Positions 1 to 8,003 of a stretch of DNA of 15,801 nucleotides are shown here, piece after piece. Source of the DNA: Hydnum rufescens UP504. Its lineage: Eukaryota; Basidiomycota; Agaricomycetes; Cantharellales; Hydnaceae. The stretch lies in the NCBI GenBank assembly GCA_014904985.1, contig MU128947.1, forward strand, positions 320,543 to 336,343. The letters are read 5' to 3'. Numbering within the stretch: position 1 is the first letter of the stretch; every line of letters starts with the position of its first letter. The translations under genes were made by a program, and so were the position numbers. A model generated the notes under the pieces. The model was not told the DNA's origin, ran no database searches, and worked only from the letters and a program-made list of their open reading frames with translations.

Positions 1-747
1 GGGGCAAACGAGCGCGACGCGAAATACATTTTTCACAAGGACAACTCCCTCCCCCATGGACTTCCCCCTTGCCTCCAACCATTCAAAATAGCGAATTACT
101 TGCCCTTCTTATGTTCCGATTGGAGCAAGACCCTCAGGGGCGCACCTATTTTTCCACTTTTTCCTTTAAGGGGAACCTTGTTTCCAAGGGGTTTGGAGGA
201 GAATAGGCCATGTTAATGTTGTCAATTCTTTCCCCTTTTTATTCTTGAAAATTGGGAATATCTTCCATTCACGTTTTTTTGAAGGATTTTTTTTAAAAAA
301 AAAAAAACTTTTATTTTCTTTTTCTCTATGTGTCCTTGAAGTCCGACTTTTCACTTTTTCTATTTTGGAGCTCGAAGTCTTTGGATTGCTATATTTAAGG
401 TGCCAGCTAGCACACAAATTCATTAGTTTCTTCCCCCCTCCATGAAGCCTTTCCTTGAACAGCTGGCCTGGTCCCTGGCGTGATTTTCTCACTTACAAAA
501 ATCCGAATTCTAACTACACTTTGACTAAGGTCTCAAGAAGAGATTCTTAGGGTGTGGTAATTTGACTGAAAGACACATTCTCACTTAATTGCTTGGGCTT
601 TGTTGGCTCACTGCAATTTCCCCTGTTCAAAAGACCTTCCCCCACTCAAACCTGAACATCTGGATTAGATCTGTGATCCCCTCTTTCGTCCCCGGCTCAA
701 CATCGTGGACAGTAGTTGGATTGGTTTTAATAACCATCCTGCTTACA
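1..747. other. No gene recognised; AT-rich spacer
   Basis: I see no supported gene. Open frames here are short and cross low-complexity sequence, including a T-run/A-run around 288-307 and a pyrimidine-rich stretch near 428-440. No hairpin module or splice-signal chain like the one starting at 748 is visible. The boundary at about 748 is where similarity to the inverted copy at 4400-4747 begins. Confidence 0.5.
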
Positions 748-945
748 CCGCTTGGGCGGGTGTGTGGTACCAGGGACATGCATTACTTATATTTTTACAG
801 AGCCACACCTGCTATCGCAGGTGTGGGGTTCCTACAGTTTGGCATCACTTCATTTTGTCATTTGGCATCCCATTCACAGATCCTGCTTTGCGGGCGAGTT
901 ATTCATTCGGGGGGCTCATTCTATGGGTCTTCATTTGTTGCTAGC

Positions 946-1036
946 CTAGAATAATAGATCATTAGTTTAAAAAATTAAAACAGGCCACAAAAAGAGCAGC
1001 AGTGCTGCTCTTGTTGCACCGTTGGGGTGCACTTAC
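946..1036 (-). other. Predicted intron 6 of left array
   Basis: The donor GTAAGT (1036-1031, minus) lies 10 nt after hairpin A (1047-1076). A slightly damaged hairpin B spans about 984-1020, branch AAACTAATG, acceptor TATTCTAG ending at 946. Length 91 nt, the same as its mirror intron at 4459-4549. Confidence 0.68.
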
Positions 1037-1203
1037 ATTATATAAAACCACACACCCGCTGCAGCGGGTGTGTGGTACACGATTTCACCGATCATCGTGT
1101 TCAGGGGGTGGGCACTCAAGGCCTGTGGGGCTGTGCATTAAATGGTATACTGGGGAGGCTTGTCCATGTCCTTGTCAGGTGAGTTTTCACATAGGGAATG
1201 GAC

Positions 1204-1304
1204 CTAGAACAACAAATAATAATATATTAGTAAAAAAAAGAAAACAAAGGTGCCAAAAGAGCAGCTTCTGCTGCTCTTTTGGCACTGGTGGGATTAAGAC
1301 GTAC
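1204..1304 (-). other. Predicted intron 5 of left array
   Basis: The donor is GTACGT (1304-1299, minus), where the mirror copy has GTATGT. It lies 9 nt after hairpin A (1314-1343). Hairpin B is at 1250-1285, branch ACTAATA, acceptor TTGTTCTAG ending at 1204. Length 101 nt. Confidence 0.7.
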
Positions 1305-1452
1305 CTAATATTTACCACACACCTGCTTTGGTGGGTGTGTGGTATGCAGTTCCGTCAATTGTCGTTTTGGGGGCGGCTTTGGGTGGCTGCGCATATTGGG
1401 GGGCTCGTCTGTGTGTTCATTTGTCAGGTGGGTTTTCACGTAGGGAAGGGAC

Positions 1453-1552
1453 CTAGAACAACAAATAATAATATATTAGTGAAAAAAAGAAAACAAAGGT
1501 GCCAAAAGAGCAGCTTTTGCTGCTCTTTTGGCACCGGTGGGATGAGACATAC
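1453..1552 (-). other. Predicted intron 4 of left array
   Basis: The donor GTATGT (1552-1547, minus) lies 8 nt after hairpin A (1561-1589). Hairpin B is at 1499-1534, branch ACTAATA, acceptor TTGTTCTAG ending at 1453. Length 100 nt. Confidence 0.72.
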
Positions 1553-1697
1553 CTAACATTACCACACACCACCAAAGCAGGTGTGTGGTACACGTGTTTG
1601 TCGATCGTAGTTTCGGGGGGCAGCTTGGGTGGTTGCACATATTGGGGGCTCATCCGTGTGTTCATTCATTGGGTGGATTTTCACAGAGGGAAGAAAT

Positions 1698-1801
1698 CTA
1701 GAACAACAAATAATAATACATTAGTAAAAAAAAAAAAGAAAACAGATGTGCCAAAAGAGCAGCTTCTGCTGCTCTTTTGGCACCGGTGCGATTAGACATA
1801 C
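1698..1801 (-). other. Predicted intron 3 of left array
   Basis: The donor GTATGT (1801-1796, minus) lies 8 nt after hairpin A (1810-1839). Hairpin B is at 1748-1783, branch ACTAATG, acceptor TTGTTCTAG ending at 1698. Length 104 nt. Confidence 0.72.
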
Positions 1802-1952
1802 CTAATATTACCACACACCTGCCGAAGCGGGTGTGTGGTACACATGTTCATCGATCGTCATTGTGGGGGCGGGCACTCCGGGCTTGGGTGGTTGCGGGTA
1901 CTGGGGGCTCATCTGTGTGCTCATTGGGTGGGTTGTCACAGAGGGAAGGGAC

Positions 1953-2064
1953 CTAGAAGAGCAAGTAATAATATATTAGTAACAAAAAAGAAAACAGAGG
2001 TGCCAAAAGAGCAGCTTCTGCTGCTCTTTTGGCACTGTCGTATGTCCCACAATGGAGAACTTAC
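1953..2064 (-). other. Predicted intron 2 of left array
   Basis: The donor GTAAGT (2064-2059, minus) lies 8 nt after hairpin A (2073-2102). Hairpin B is at 2000-2035, branch TTACTAAT, acceptor CTCTTCTAG ending at 1953. Length 112 nt. Confidence 0.72.
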
Positions 2065-2242
2065 CAAGTATTACCACACACCCGCCACAGCGGGTGTGTG
2101 GTACTGTATATCAACCGTCGATGTGTTGCGGGTATTCGGGTCCTGGGTTCTTGGATCAGGTGGCAGGTGGCTGCACACGTCTGTGATTCATCTTGGACCT
2201 TGGCTGTGTTCTTGTTGTGGGTTTCGCACATTGAGAGGAGAT

Positions 2243-2353
2243 CTAGAATGATGAAGAATACATTAGTTTTAGAGAAAAAACAGAAGCAGCGCCCAAAGAG
2301 CAGCTACTGCTGCTCTTTGGGTGCCATTGTACATACTGCAGTGAGAAACTCAC
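2243..2353 (-). other. Predicted intron 1 of left array
   Basis: The donor GTGAGT (2353-2348, minus) lies 8 nt after hairpin A (2362-2389). Hairpin B is at 2289-2324 with the variant stem CCCAAAGAGCAGC / GCTGCTCTTTGGG. The branch-like AACTAATG is followed by acceptor CATTCTAG ending at 2243. Length 111 nt. Confidence 0.7.
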
Positions 2354-2711
2354 CATGTATTACCACACCTGCCGCAGCGGGGGTGTGGTACCATATATTA
2401 TCTGTCATGGTCTTCATTGCGGGTGTTTGGGGACTGGGACCTCGGATCAAGCCTTGGGTGGCCACGCACATCCGTATTTTGCCATAAGTTTCGTTGGCCT
2501 TCTTCAGGTGACCTCTGTTTTCTTTTTTGTTACTAATATATTATTACTTGCTCTTCTAGGTCCCTTCCCTCTGTGACAACCCACCCAATGAGCACACAGA
2601 CAAGCCCCCAGTACCCGCAACCACCCAAGCCCGGAGTGCCCGCCCCCCACAATGACGATCGATGAACATGTGTACCACACACCCGCTTCGGCAGGTGTGT
2701 GGTAATATTAG

Positions 2712-2813
2712 GTATGTCTAATCGCACCGGTGCCAAAAGAGCAGCAGAAGCTGCTCTTTTGGCACATCTGTTTTCTTTTTTTTTTACTAATGTATTATTA
2801 TTTGTTGTTCTAG
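2712..2813 (+). other. Predicted intron of right array (mirror of 1698-1801)
   Basis: The donor GTATGT lies 8 nt after hairpin A (2674-2703). Hairpin B is at 2730-2765, branch ACTAATG, acceptor TTGTTCTAG ending at 2813. Length 102 nt. Confidence 0.72.
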
Positions 2814-2958
2814 ATTTCTTCCCTCTGTGAAAATCCACCCAATGAATGAACACACGGATGAGCCCCCAATATGTGCAACCACCCAAGCTGCCCCCGAAAC
2901 TATGATCGACAAACACGTGTACCACACACCTGCGGAAGTGGGTGTGTGGTAATGTTAG

Positions 2959-3058
2959 GTATGTCTCATCCCACCAGTGCCAAAAGAGCAGCAAAAGCTG
3001 CTCTTTTGGCACCTTTGTTTTCTTTTTTTCACTAATATATTATTATTTGTTGTTCTAG
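2959..3058 (+). other. Predicted intron of right array (mirror of 1453-1552)
   Basis: The donor GTATGT lies 8 nt after hairpin A (2921-2950). Hairpin B is at 2977-3012, branch ACTAATA, acceptor TTGTTCTAG ending at 3058. Length 100 nt. Confidence 0.72.
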
Positions 3059-3205
3059 GTCCCTTCCCTACGTGAAAACCCACCTGACAAATGAACACAC
3101 AGATGAGCCCCCAATATGTGCAGCCACCCAAGCCGCCCCCCAAAACGACAATTGACAGAACTGCGTACCACACACCCGCCAAAGCAGGTGTGTGGTAAAT
3201 ATTAG

Positions 3206-3306
3206 GTATGTCTTAATCCCACCAGTGCCAAAAGAGCAGCAGAAGCTGCTCTTTTGGCACCTTTGTTTTCTTTTTTTTACTAATATATTATTATTTGTTG
3301 TTCTAG
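3206..3306 (+). other. Predicted intron of right array (mirror of 1204-1304)
   Basis: The donor GTATGT lies 9 nt after hairpin A (3167-3196). Hairpin B is at 3225-3260, branch ACTAATA, acceptor TTGTTCTAG ending at 3306. Length 101 nt. Confidence 0.72.
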
Positions 3307-3416
3307 GTCCATTCCCTATGTGAAAACTCACCTGACAAGGACACGGACGAGCCCCCCCAGTATACCATTTAATGCACAGCCCCACAGGCCTTGAGTGCCC
3401 GCCCCCTGAACACGAC

Positions 3417-4396
3417 TGTAGGGGTTTTCTGCCAATGTTCAGAAGAAAACTAGAGCAAGTCGAACGACAGAGTCTAGACTTAGTCTTTAGTAAACGACAA
3501 GGAACTGGTTCTTATTACTGAGATAGGCGTAGGAATCAAGGGCTGGATATAGGGGTAGAGAGAGTGTGTGGAGGGTTTGGATGAAAGAGATGAAAGGTTG
3601 AAAGGTTGGTGAATAAGGGCTAAAGCGTGAGAAGAGTGTGAAGTCGATCAAGAACTTAGGTAAGACTTGTTACAGGTTACTAAGGGCCTTAAATCCTCTC
3701 CAAGTGTACTGAAGATCTTCCTCTTGATAAGCTGTGCTAGACTTATTTATGCTAGGCTTAAGCTATTGAGGGCTTGGTCTTCCAATACTTGTGAAGTCAG
3801 ATTTCTCCTTTTCTACTGTAGAACTTAGTCTAGTGTGGCTAAGGTGATCTGGATGTGTGAAGAATAGAGTGAATATTGGGGAATCCCCTCTTTTCTTGTC
3901 TTTCTACCTAAGATTCCCCCTCCTTTTATGCCTGTCAGAGAGCCCCTATTACGAAGCATTCCCCTGTCTAGTTATAGAAGGATGGGAAATGAACCTTTTG
4001 TTCTATCCTAAAAATAACCTATGACTCATCTATGACTCATCTATGACTCATATGCCTTATTGTTCCTAAATGAACTTATTGTTCTACTCTAAAAATATCT
4101 TATGACTCACACATTCTAGAAGGGTGTAGCATAGCAATGGTTCTAGAAAGGTGGAGTCCATGTTCTAGAAGAGCACAGCATCTCCTAATGGTGTTGCTAT
4201 GGCCCTTAATGTTTCCCTCAATATTGACTACCATTTATGGATCAAAAGGATTCTTAAGTCCCAAGGCTAGCCTTACCAGGTTACCTAATTACATGTCTAG
4301 GTTGCCTGGCTTTACTAGTGTGGCTGCCTGGTAAGACTTAGAGCTGAAATAGCCTAAAAAGCATTTCTTTGACCCAGATATGCTTGTACTTCTACA
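3417..4396. mobile_element. Solo LTR-like insertion in the right arm
   Basis: The element starts TGTAGGGG and ends CTTCTACA, so it has the TG...CA ends of a long terminal repeat and a short TGTAG/CTACA inverted terminus. The empty site is preserved in the left arm (1091-1099) and reads ACGAT on the complementary strand. The flanks here are ACGAC (3412-3416) and ACAAT (4397-4401), each one base from ACGAT, as expected for an aged 5-bp target duplication. No gag, pol or integrase reading frame is visible in its 980 bp. An internal triplicated ATGACTCATCT motif lies near 4021-4050. That it is an insertion is certain from the comparison of arms; the LTR identity is an inference. Confidence 0.7.
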
Positions 4397-4458
4397 ACAA
4401 TGATTGGCGAAATCGTGTACCACACACCCACTGCAGCGGGTGTGTGGTTTTATATAAT

Positions 4459-4549
4459 GTAAGTGCACCCCCAATGGTGCAAAAAGAGCAGCACTGCTGC
4501 TCTTTTTGTGCCTGTTTTAATTTTTTAAACTAATGATCTATTATTCTAG
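4459..4549 (+). other. Predicted intron of right array (mirror of 946-1036)
   Basis: The donor GTAAGT lies 10 nt after hairpin A (4419-4448). Hairpin B is at 4476-4512, branch AAACTAATG, acceptor TTATTCTAG ending at 4549. Length 91 nt. Confidence 0.72.
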
Positions 4550-4795
4550 GCTAGCAACAAATGAAGACCCATAGAATGAGCCCCCCAAATGATAACTCGC
4601 CTGCAAAGCAGGATCTGCAAATGGGACGCCAAATGACAAAATGAAGTGATGCCAAACTGTAGGAACCCCACACCTGCGATAGCGGGTGTGGCTCTGTAAA
4701 ATATAAGTAATGCATGTCCCTGGTACCACACACCCGCCCAAGCGGGTGTGTTAGATAGTGTTTTTTTTGTTAATTTTTAATTTTTTTATGGACAG

Positions 4796-4825
4796 TACCA
4801 CATGCCTGCCCAAGCAGGTGTGGTA
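4796..4825. repeat. Isolated hairpin A variant
   Basis: TACCACATGCCTGC pairs with GCAGGTGTGGTA across a short loop, with one bulge. The inner pairs are CCTGC/GCAGG in place of CCCGC/GCGGG. No donor, hairpin B or acceptor follows, so this copy lies outside a recognisable intron module. Confidence 0.6.
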
Positions 4826-4841
4826 TGTTTGTGAATTTTTG

Positions 4842-4867
4842 AATAAATAAATAAATAAATAAATAAA
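4842..4867. repeat. (AATA)n microsatellite
   Basis: About six and a half copies of a 4-bp AATA unit form a simple sequence repeat just after the isolated hairpin A. Confidence 0.95.
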
Positions 4868-4995
4868 CCAGTCAATAAAAACACAACATGACTGCTGAGT
4901 GAAACCCTGCTGACCCCAGGGAGCATATGTATAATATCATGCCAGGTGTAGCCCACTGTTGTCTGAGAATCTCTAAGTCCCAGTCTAAGGTGAGA

Positions 4996-5020
4996 GGCAG
5001 GGGCCCCTGGGGCCCCTGCC
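4996..5020. repeat. GC-rich perfect palindrome
   Basis: GGCAGGGGCCCC and GGGGCCCCTGCC are exact reverse complements around a single T. A partly related GGCCCCAGGGGCC follows at about 5045-5057. No gene function is assigned. Confidence 0.85.
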
Positions 5021-5068
5021 TGAATCATGCAAATCATGTTAGCTGGCCCCAGGGGCCCCCACCTAAAA

Positions 5069-5119
5069 ACATCTAGTTAGACTATTTAAATGCAAGGCTC
5101 ATTGTATCTAACTAGATGT
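5069..5119. repeat. 13-bp inverted repeat at the 5' edge of the 5090 ORF
   Basis: ACATCTAGTTAGA (5069-5081) and TCTAACTAGATGT (5107-5119) are perfect inverted repeats 25 nt apart. The second copy lies inside the first codons of the downstream ORF. Those codons therefore probably belong to a repeat and not to the ancestral protein. Confidence 0.85.
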
Positions 5120-5965
5120 ACATTTGTGGCTGACCGGGTTGCTCATGAGCCTGTCAAACTTGGCCAGTGGTTTGCCATTGATGTTGGTCCCCTTCCAGAT
5201 GGCTTCAAGGAGCCTGAGGTTTGGCTAGATCTGTACCCACAGGTTATTGCCTCTAGAAGACTACACCGGAAAACCAAACTAAATGTCCAGTTACTCTTAA
5301 AAAGTCAGCAGAAACGTGACAAATTGCGAGATGTTTTACAAGGGTGGGGCAGGGCTCATGGGGCAGAGGTTGGAGTCAACACAATTGATGAACCAAGTGC
5401 ACCATCCGATTGGTTCACAAGTTGCAAGGATCTGGAATATGTGGATCAAGCTTATGCTCATGCTCGTACTAAGAAGGAACTTGAAGACCTTTTGAACCTG
5501 GCACCCCGATACTTGAAGGAACATGCTGACAGGGCTTCCTATGGCAATATCTTCCTCAGCTATGACACTTTCCCTCCCGTAATTGGCCCTGTGGTGTCAA
5601 AGCTTGACAGGTTGCGTCGACTTCAATGTGTTGAGTTCAATACAGAGTGGTTGATCCAAAAGCTTGCTTCATTACCACCAACTTCCATTGACCTTCCTCT
5701 TTGCCACATGGAGCTCCTTATGTGTGCTCATAAACATCGTGCCTTTGGTGCTGGTTTTGTTGTCACCATGTGGCCTACTGAAGGGCCAGTTCACAGTGTC
5801 ATTCATCACATATGCCGGATGGCTAGTGCAGCTTTTGGGAGCACTCTCACCACCAATCCAGTTGCAGATGAAACATTTGGTTTCTCCAAAGATCCCTCTG
5901 CTTGGCGTATCAAACTGGACTTGACAAGAGATTGTCCCCAGTATCCGAAATTCAATGATGTATGA
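5090..5965 (+). CDS. Unrecognised repeated-family protein, open copy (291 aa)
   Basis: I do not recognise this family. The frame is open for 291 codons and ends in TGA at 5963-5965. A decayed paralogue at 10987-11835 on the minus strand aligns along nearly the whole length. Shared blocks include QWFAI near residue 26, WLDLYPQV near 45, KDLEYVDQAYAHA near 113, LSYDTFPP near 155, CVEFNTEW near 180, and MWPTEGPV near 227, ending in the CPQYPK tail. No signal peptide or membrane segment is obvious. Repeated Cys/His residues occur in the second half (LPLCHMELLMCAHKH), but I would not call a zinc site. Similarity to the paralogue starts only around residue 20, and residues 1-15 overlap an inverted repeat. 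The ORF is therefore probably 5'-truncated and the true start may be lost. Introns are not needed. Confidence 0.6.
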   Translation: MQGSLYLTRCTFVADRVAHEPVKLGQWFAIDVGPLPDGFKEPEVWLDLYPQVIASRRLHRKTKLNVQLLLKSQQKRDKLRDVLQGWGRAHGAEVGVNTIDEPSAPSDWFTSCKDLEYVDQAYAHARTKKELEDLLNLAPRYLKEHADRASYGNIFLSYDTFPPVIGPVVSKLDRLRRLQCVEFNTEWLIQKLASLPPTSIDLPLCHMELLMCAHKHRAFGAGFVVTMWPTEGPVHSVIHHICRMASAAFGSTLTTNPVADETFGFSKDPSAWRIKLDLTRDCPQYPKFNDV

Positions 5966-6958
5966 TACTTCTTCATTGTATGGTCCAAATTTATTGATTC
6001 TATATGTGTTCAGTCATTCCATTAAGCTGTCTGACTAGTACAAGTAAGGTCAGGCATTGAGAGCAACATCAGGATGAGAACTTGGCTCACCTGGCATCAA
6101 GATGATATTATATACATCCAAGATTACTGACTGTTGTGTCTGCTGCCACAGTGCAATGGGTCATGCAGTATAAGTTACTGTTCTTTTTGGCATTGCCCCA
6201 GTTCGAAACCTGGGTAAGTCAAGAGATCAAACTATCCACCCAACCCGATGCTCCCGTGTGAACCATGCAGGACATTCAGGAAGTCACCTTTTACAGTACT
6301 CCCAGCATTATATCAACTTTCCATTCATCCCCCATATGAACCACCCCTGTGCGTGAGAGGTCAAAAATTTCCATTTCTGGAAGTCCCCCCTTATTTTCCT
6401 CAAGTTCGCCCATGGCCAGGTCCTTTCAAGTTTAAACTATAACTAGTAATCTACTTCTGTGCACATTATGGACCTAAACAGACTTCCACCCCAGCGTTGA
6501 GTTCAGTGGGACTTGCCATGAGACACAATGTCTTTTTTTCTGCCCCATCAGAATCCTGACTTGGTTTAACCTGCAGGTACCACTAGCGTAACTGTGGATT
6601 GGACATCTGTGGACATCTGGGGCTGTTGGGCCCACATTTATCCTCAGCACACTTGATTGTGGTTGCCTCTTGCATGACTCTGATCTAGTGTTTGGGTTTG
6701 GATAGAAATTTAACTGTTGGGCTCTGCATATCTGTGGTCTGGGAACCTCAACTGTGACTCCAGTACTCCCTTGTGCTCTTTCACTATTCCGAGAACCATG
6801 TATCACTTGTCTTCTGACTTAATAGGGGTGGCTAGGACTCATAGCAGTCTTAGTTGTAACTCACTGTCTTTTCTTGCATTATGTCTGCTTGAAGGACTTG
6901 TTCTGGTGGATGGCCATCTGATGCACTCCAAGGGTGGTCAAAGAAGATTAGCACAAAA
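5966..6958. other. Intergenic; no gene, possible decayed SINE head
   Basis: Open frames here are short and lack internal similarity. The only structured feature I can see is a tRNA-like segment near 6142-6220, listed separately. The remainder is unassigned. Confidence 0.4.
6142..6220 (+). repeat. Possible decayed tRNA-derived (SINE-like) segment
   Basis: A box-A-like stretch (GTGCAATGGGTCA, about 6151-6163) and a box-B-like AGTTCGAAACC inside a CCCAG/CTGGG arm (about 6196-6213) are spaced as in a tRNA. The 5' and 3' acceptor halves do not pair and no clean anticodon arm is seen. It is therefore not a functional tRNA, but could be a relic of a Pol III-driven SINE. Confidence 0.25.
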
Positions 6959-7447
6959 ATGACTAAATCTGCGACATCCACTTTGAAGAAGACTGCTAAC
7001 ACTCCTGCATGCATGGAGGAGTCCCCTCCATCTGAGCATGACACACATGCTGATGGTCTCCCAGCTGCTGCTGTGTGCCAGGCGCCTAAGACTCTCAGAA
7101 AATATGGGTCTAAATATAAACATGAAGCAACCACCTCAAAGTCTTCAGCGGCTCAAGGAGAGGAACTTGCAGACTCAAACAGTGATGTGGATGCTGATAC
7201 CGATATTCTACCAGCTGCTGTTGCCCGAAAGTTGCCCAAGAAGGTCAGTGGCAATGCCAGAAGGCTGACTTCTCATGCAGAGCAACTTTTGCTCACAGAT
7301 TCTGATGTCGATGGGGACTCTGCTCCAAATGCTTGCCACCACCCGAGGATGGTCATCGAAATCCCTCATTTGTCTCATCAAATATGGGACTCCCTATTCA
7401 TAAACCTCCGCCCACTATTCTTTCTCATCAATCTATCCCCCACATGA
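6959..7447 (+). CDS. Ser/Asp-rich hypothetical protein with internal repeats (162 aa)
   Basis: I do not recognise this protein. It starts MTKSATSTLKKT and is rich in Ser, Thr, Lys, Asp and Ala, with no membrane segment or signal peptide. A motif of the form S-x-x-D-x-x-A-D-x-LPAA-xxx-PK occurs at about residues 25-45 and 73-95, and a degenerate third copy (TDSDVDGDS) near 112. The composition suggests a disordered, possibly nuclear protein. The last 30 residues after HHPRM look unlike the rest, and the downstream DNA is repetitive. The true gene may therefore splice out of this frame before 7447. It lies between the two copies of the 5090-type family but shares no sequence with them. Confidence 0.4.
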   Translation: MTKSATSTLKKTANTPACMEESPPSEHDTHADGLPAAAVCQAPKTLRKYGSKYKHEATTSKSSAAQGEELADSNSDVDADTDILPAAVARKLPKKVSGNARRLTSHAEQLLLTDSDVDGDSAPNACHHPRMVIEIPHLSHQIWDSLFINLRPLFFLINLSPT

Positions 7448-7556
7448 GCCTTGTATCCAGCATTGCACATAGAAGCTCGCATGTTGCTGCACGAACAAGT
7501 CCCGATCCACCCACTATTCCTTCTTGTCAATCTATCCCCCATGTGAGCCCTGTATC
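7411..7556. repeat. Imperfect direct repeat, 99-bp offset
   Basis: A segment of about 47 bp beginning CCCACTATTC and containing AATCTATCCCCCA, then TGAGCC and TGTATCCA, occurs at 7411-7458 and again at 7510-7556 with few differences. It may explain the unusual end of the preceding ORF. Confidence 0.7.
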
Positions 7557-8003
7557 CACACCTCGGGCAGCCATATGTGACCCCCTTCTTAGGTATCTAT
7601 TCTGGGGCATGATTTGGTACCTAAGTAGGTACCAGACACTATTGGGGCCCCAATCCACCATTCTGGTTTCAACTTGGGTCCTGATTAGGGCCCAATTGGG
7701 GCCTAATTGGGGTTCAACTGATGGACTTGCACAGTTTTGGAGCCTCATACATGTGCTCTGCATGTTAATTCTATTGTAATATTAACTATGGTAAAGACAA
7801 AGCAAAGATGAGGGAAACACATAGTTAGCACAGTTTTTTGAGACACAGGATGCCTGTTGAAGGACTGTAATAAAACAAGAACATGTCCATTGAAGGACAA
7901 GAGAAGAAATCAAGGGAAGGAGATGGTAGTATTAATGCCCAAGGTGTTGACCCATCAAGGCAGGGACACTTGGACCAGAAGTTGGAAGCAGTGTAAAGGG
8001 GTC
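7557..8003. other. Intergenic; no gene seen
   Basis: This stretch contains short palindromic runs such as GGTACCTAAGTAGGTACC (7616-7633) and repeated CCCAATTGGGG-type motifs (about 7689-7712). There is no supported gene. It lies just 3' of the minus-strand gene ending at 8004. Confidence 0.4.

Larger units (their letters stand above)
748..2001 (+). repeat. Left arm of a 1.25-kb inverted duplication
   Basis: This arm is the reverse complement of 2511-3416 plus 4402-4747, with only scattered substitutions. The arm lengths agree closely (about 1254 and 1253 bp) once the insertion in the other arm is removed. The inner end at 2001 lies on the base of hairpin B (2000-2035). The outer end lies inside a hairpin A (740-771). 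The arm contains a tandem array of about 248-bp exon/intron units whose splice signals read on the minus strand. Confidence 0.9.
1204..2064 (-). repeat. Tandem exon-intron units, period about 248 bp
   Basis: Predicted donors on the minus strand lie at 1304, 1552, 1801 and 2064 (spacing 248, 249, 263). In the mirror arm they lie at 2712, 2959 and 3206 (spacing 247). Whole units including both hairpins are nearly identical. This points to recent tandem duplication of an entire exon plus intron before the inverted duplication. Confidence 0.8.
748..2510 (-). pseudogene. Modular multi-intron gene copy, left (minus-strand reading)
   Basis: Read on the minus strand from about 2510 to 748, this is a chain of seven exon-like pieces separated by six predicted introns of 91-112 nt. 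Each exon ends with hairpin A and each intron carries hairpin B. Exon 2065-2242 is open in one frame along its whole length and contains peptides such as CETHNKNTAK and CAATCHL. Those echo VKTHLTNEHTDEPP and CAATQAAP from the mirrored copy. Other exons carry stops or change phase, so I treat the copy as a decayed or non-coding family member. No start codon, promoter or known domain was recognised. It could instead be a non-coding transcript with structured exons. Confidence 0.45.
2511..4747 (-). repeat. Right arm of the inverted duplication, split by an insertion
   Basis: This is the reverse complement of 748-2001. Positions 2511-3415 pair with 1095-2001, and 4402-4747 pair with 748-1092. The arm is interrupted by the element at 3417-4396. 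Its splice signals read on the plus strand, so the two arms are transcribed outward. The inner end cuts an intron: the acceptor at 2556-2559 is retained, but its hairpin B and donor are missing from this arm. Confidence 0.9.
2511..4747 (+). pseudogene. Modular multi-intron gene copy, right (plus-strand reading)
   Basis: This is the mirror copy of the left gene-like array, transcribed outward on the plus strand. Four complete introns (2712-2813, 2959-3058, 3206-3306, 4459-4549) and one truncated intron (acceptor at 2556-2559) are predicted. Exons beginning at 2560, 2814, 3059 and 3307 all open in the same phase and encode related peptides of the type LPxVKTHxxNEHTDEPP. Exon 2814 reads open through its hairpin as HTPAEVGVW and then meets a stop just before the donor. 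The 3307 exon is interrupted by the insertion at 3417. A functional product is unlikely from this copy. Confidence 0.45.

Noticed and set aside
166..492. 108-codon minus-strand ORF and 66-codon plus-strand ORF
   Set aside because: Both depend on poly-A/T low-complexity sequence (Lys/Phe runs) and overlap on opposite strands. No supporting signal.
983..2324. Hairpin B as rho-independent terminators (GC stem with adjacent T-runs)
   Set aside because: The stems are AT-rich outside, T-runs occur on either side, and every copy sits inside a predicted intron in eukaryotic sequence.
1047..2389. CRISPR-like periodic palindromic repeats
   Set aside because: The period is about 248 bp, two different palindromes alternate, units include full exon and intron sequence, and fungal splice signals are present. 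This is not a CRISPR array.
1002..2487. A series of plus-strand ORFs with repeated KEQLLLLFWH and TTNNNILVKK peptides
   Set aside because: They are antisense to the minus-strand introns. The repeated peptides are translations of hairpin B and of the AT-rich branch/acceptor region, and they recur in any frame of the tandem units.
2533..3385. Minus-strand ORFs with the same KEQLLLLFWH peptides
   Set aside because: They are the mirror image of the above, produced by the inverted duplication and antisense to the plus-strand splice signals.
6142..6220. Functional tRNA gene
   Set aside because: There is no paired acceptor stem and no clear anticodon arm; at most it is a tRNA-derived relic.
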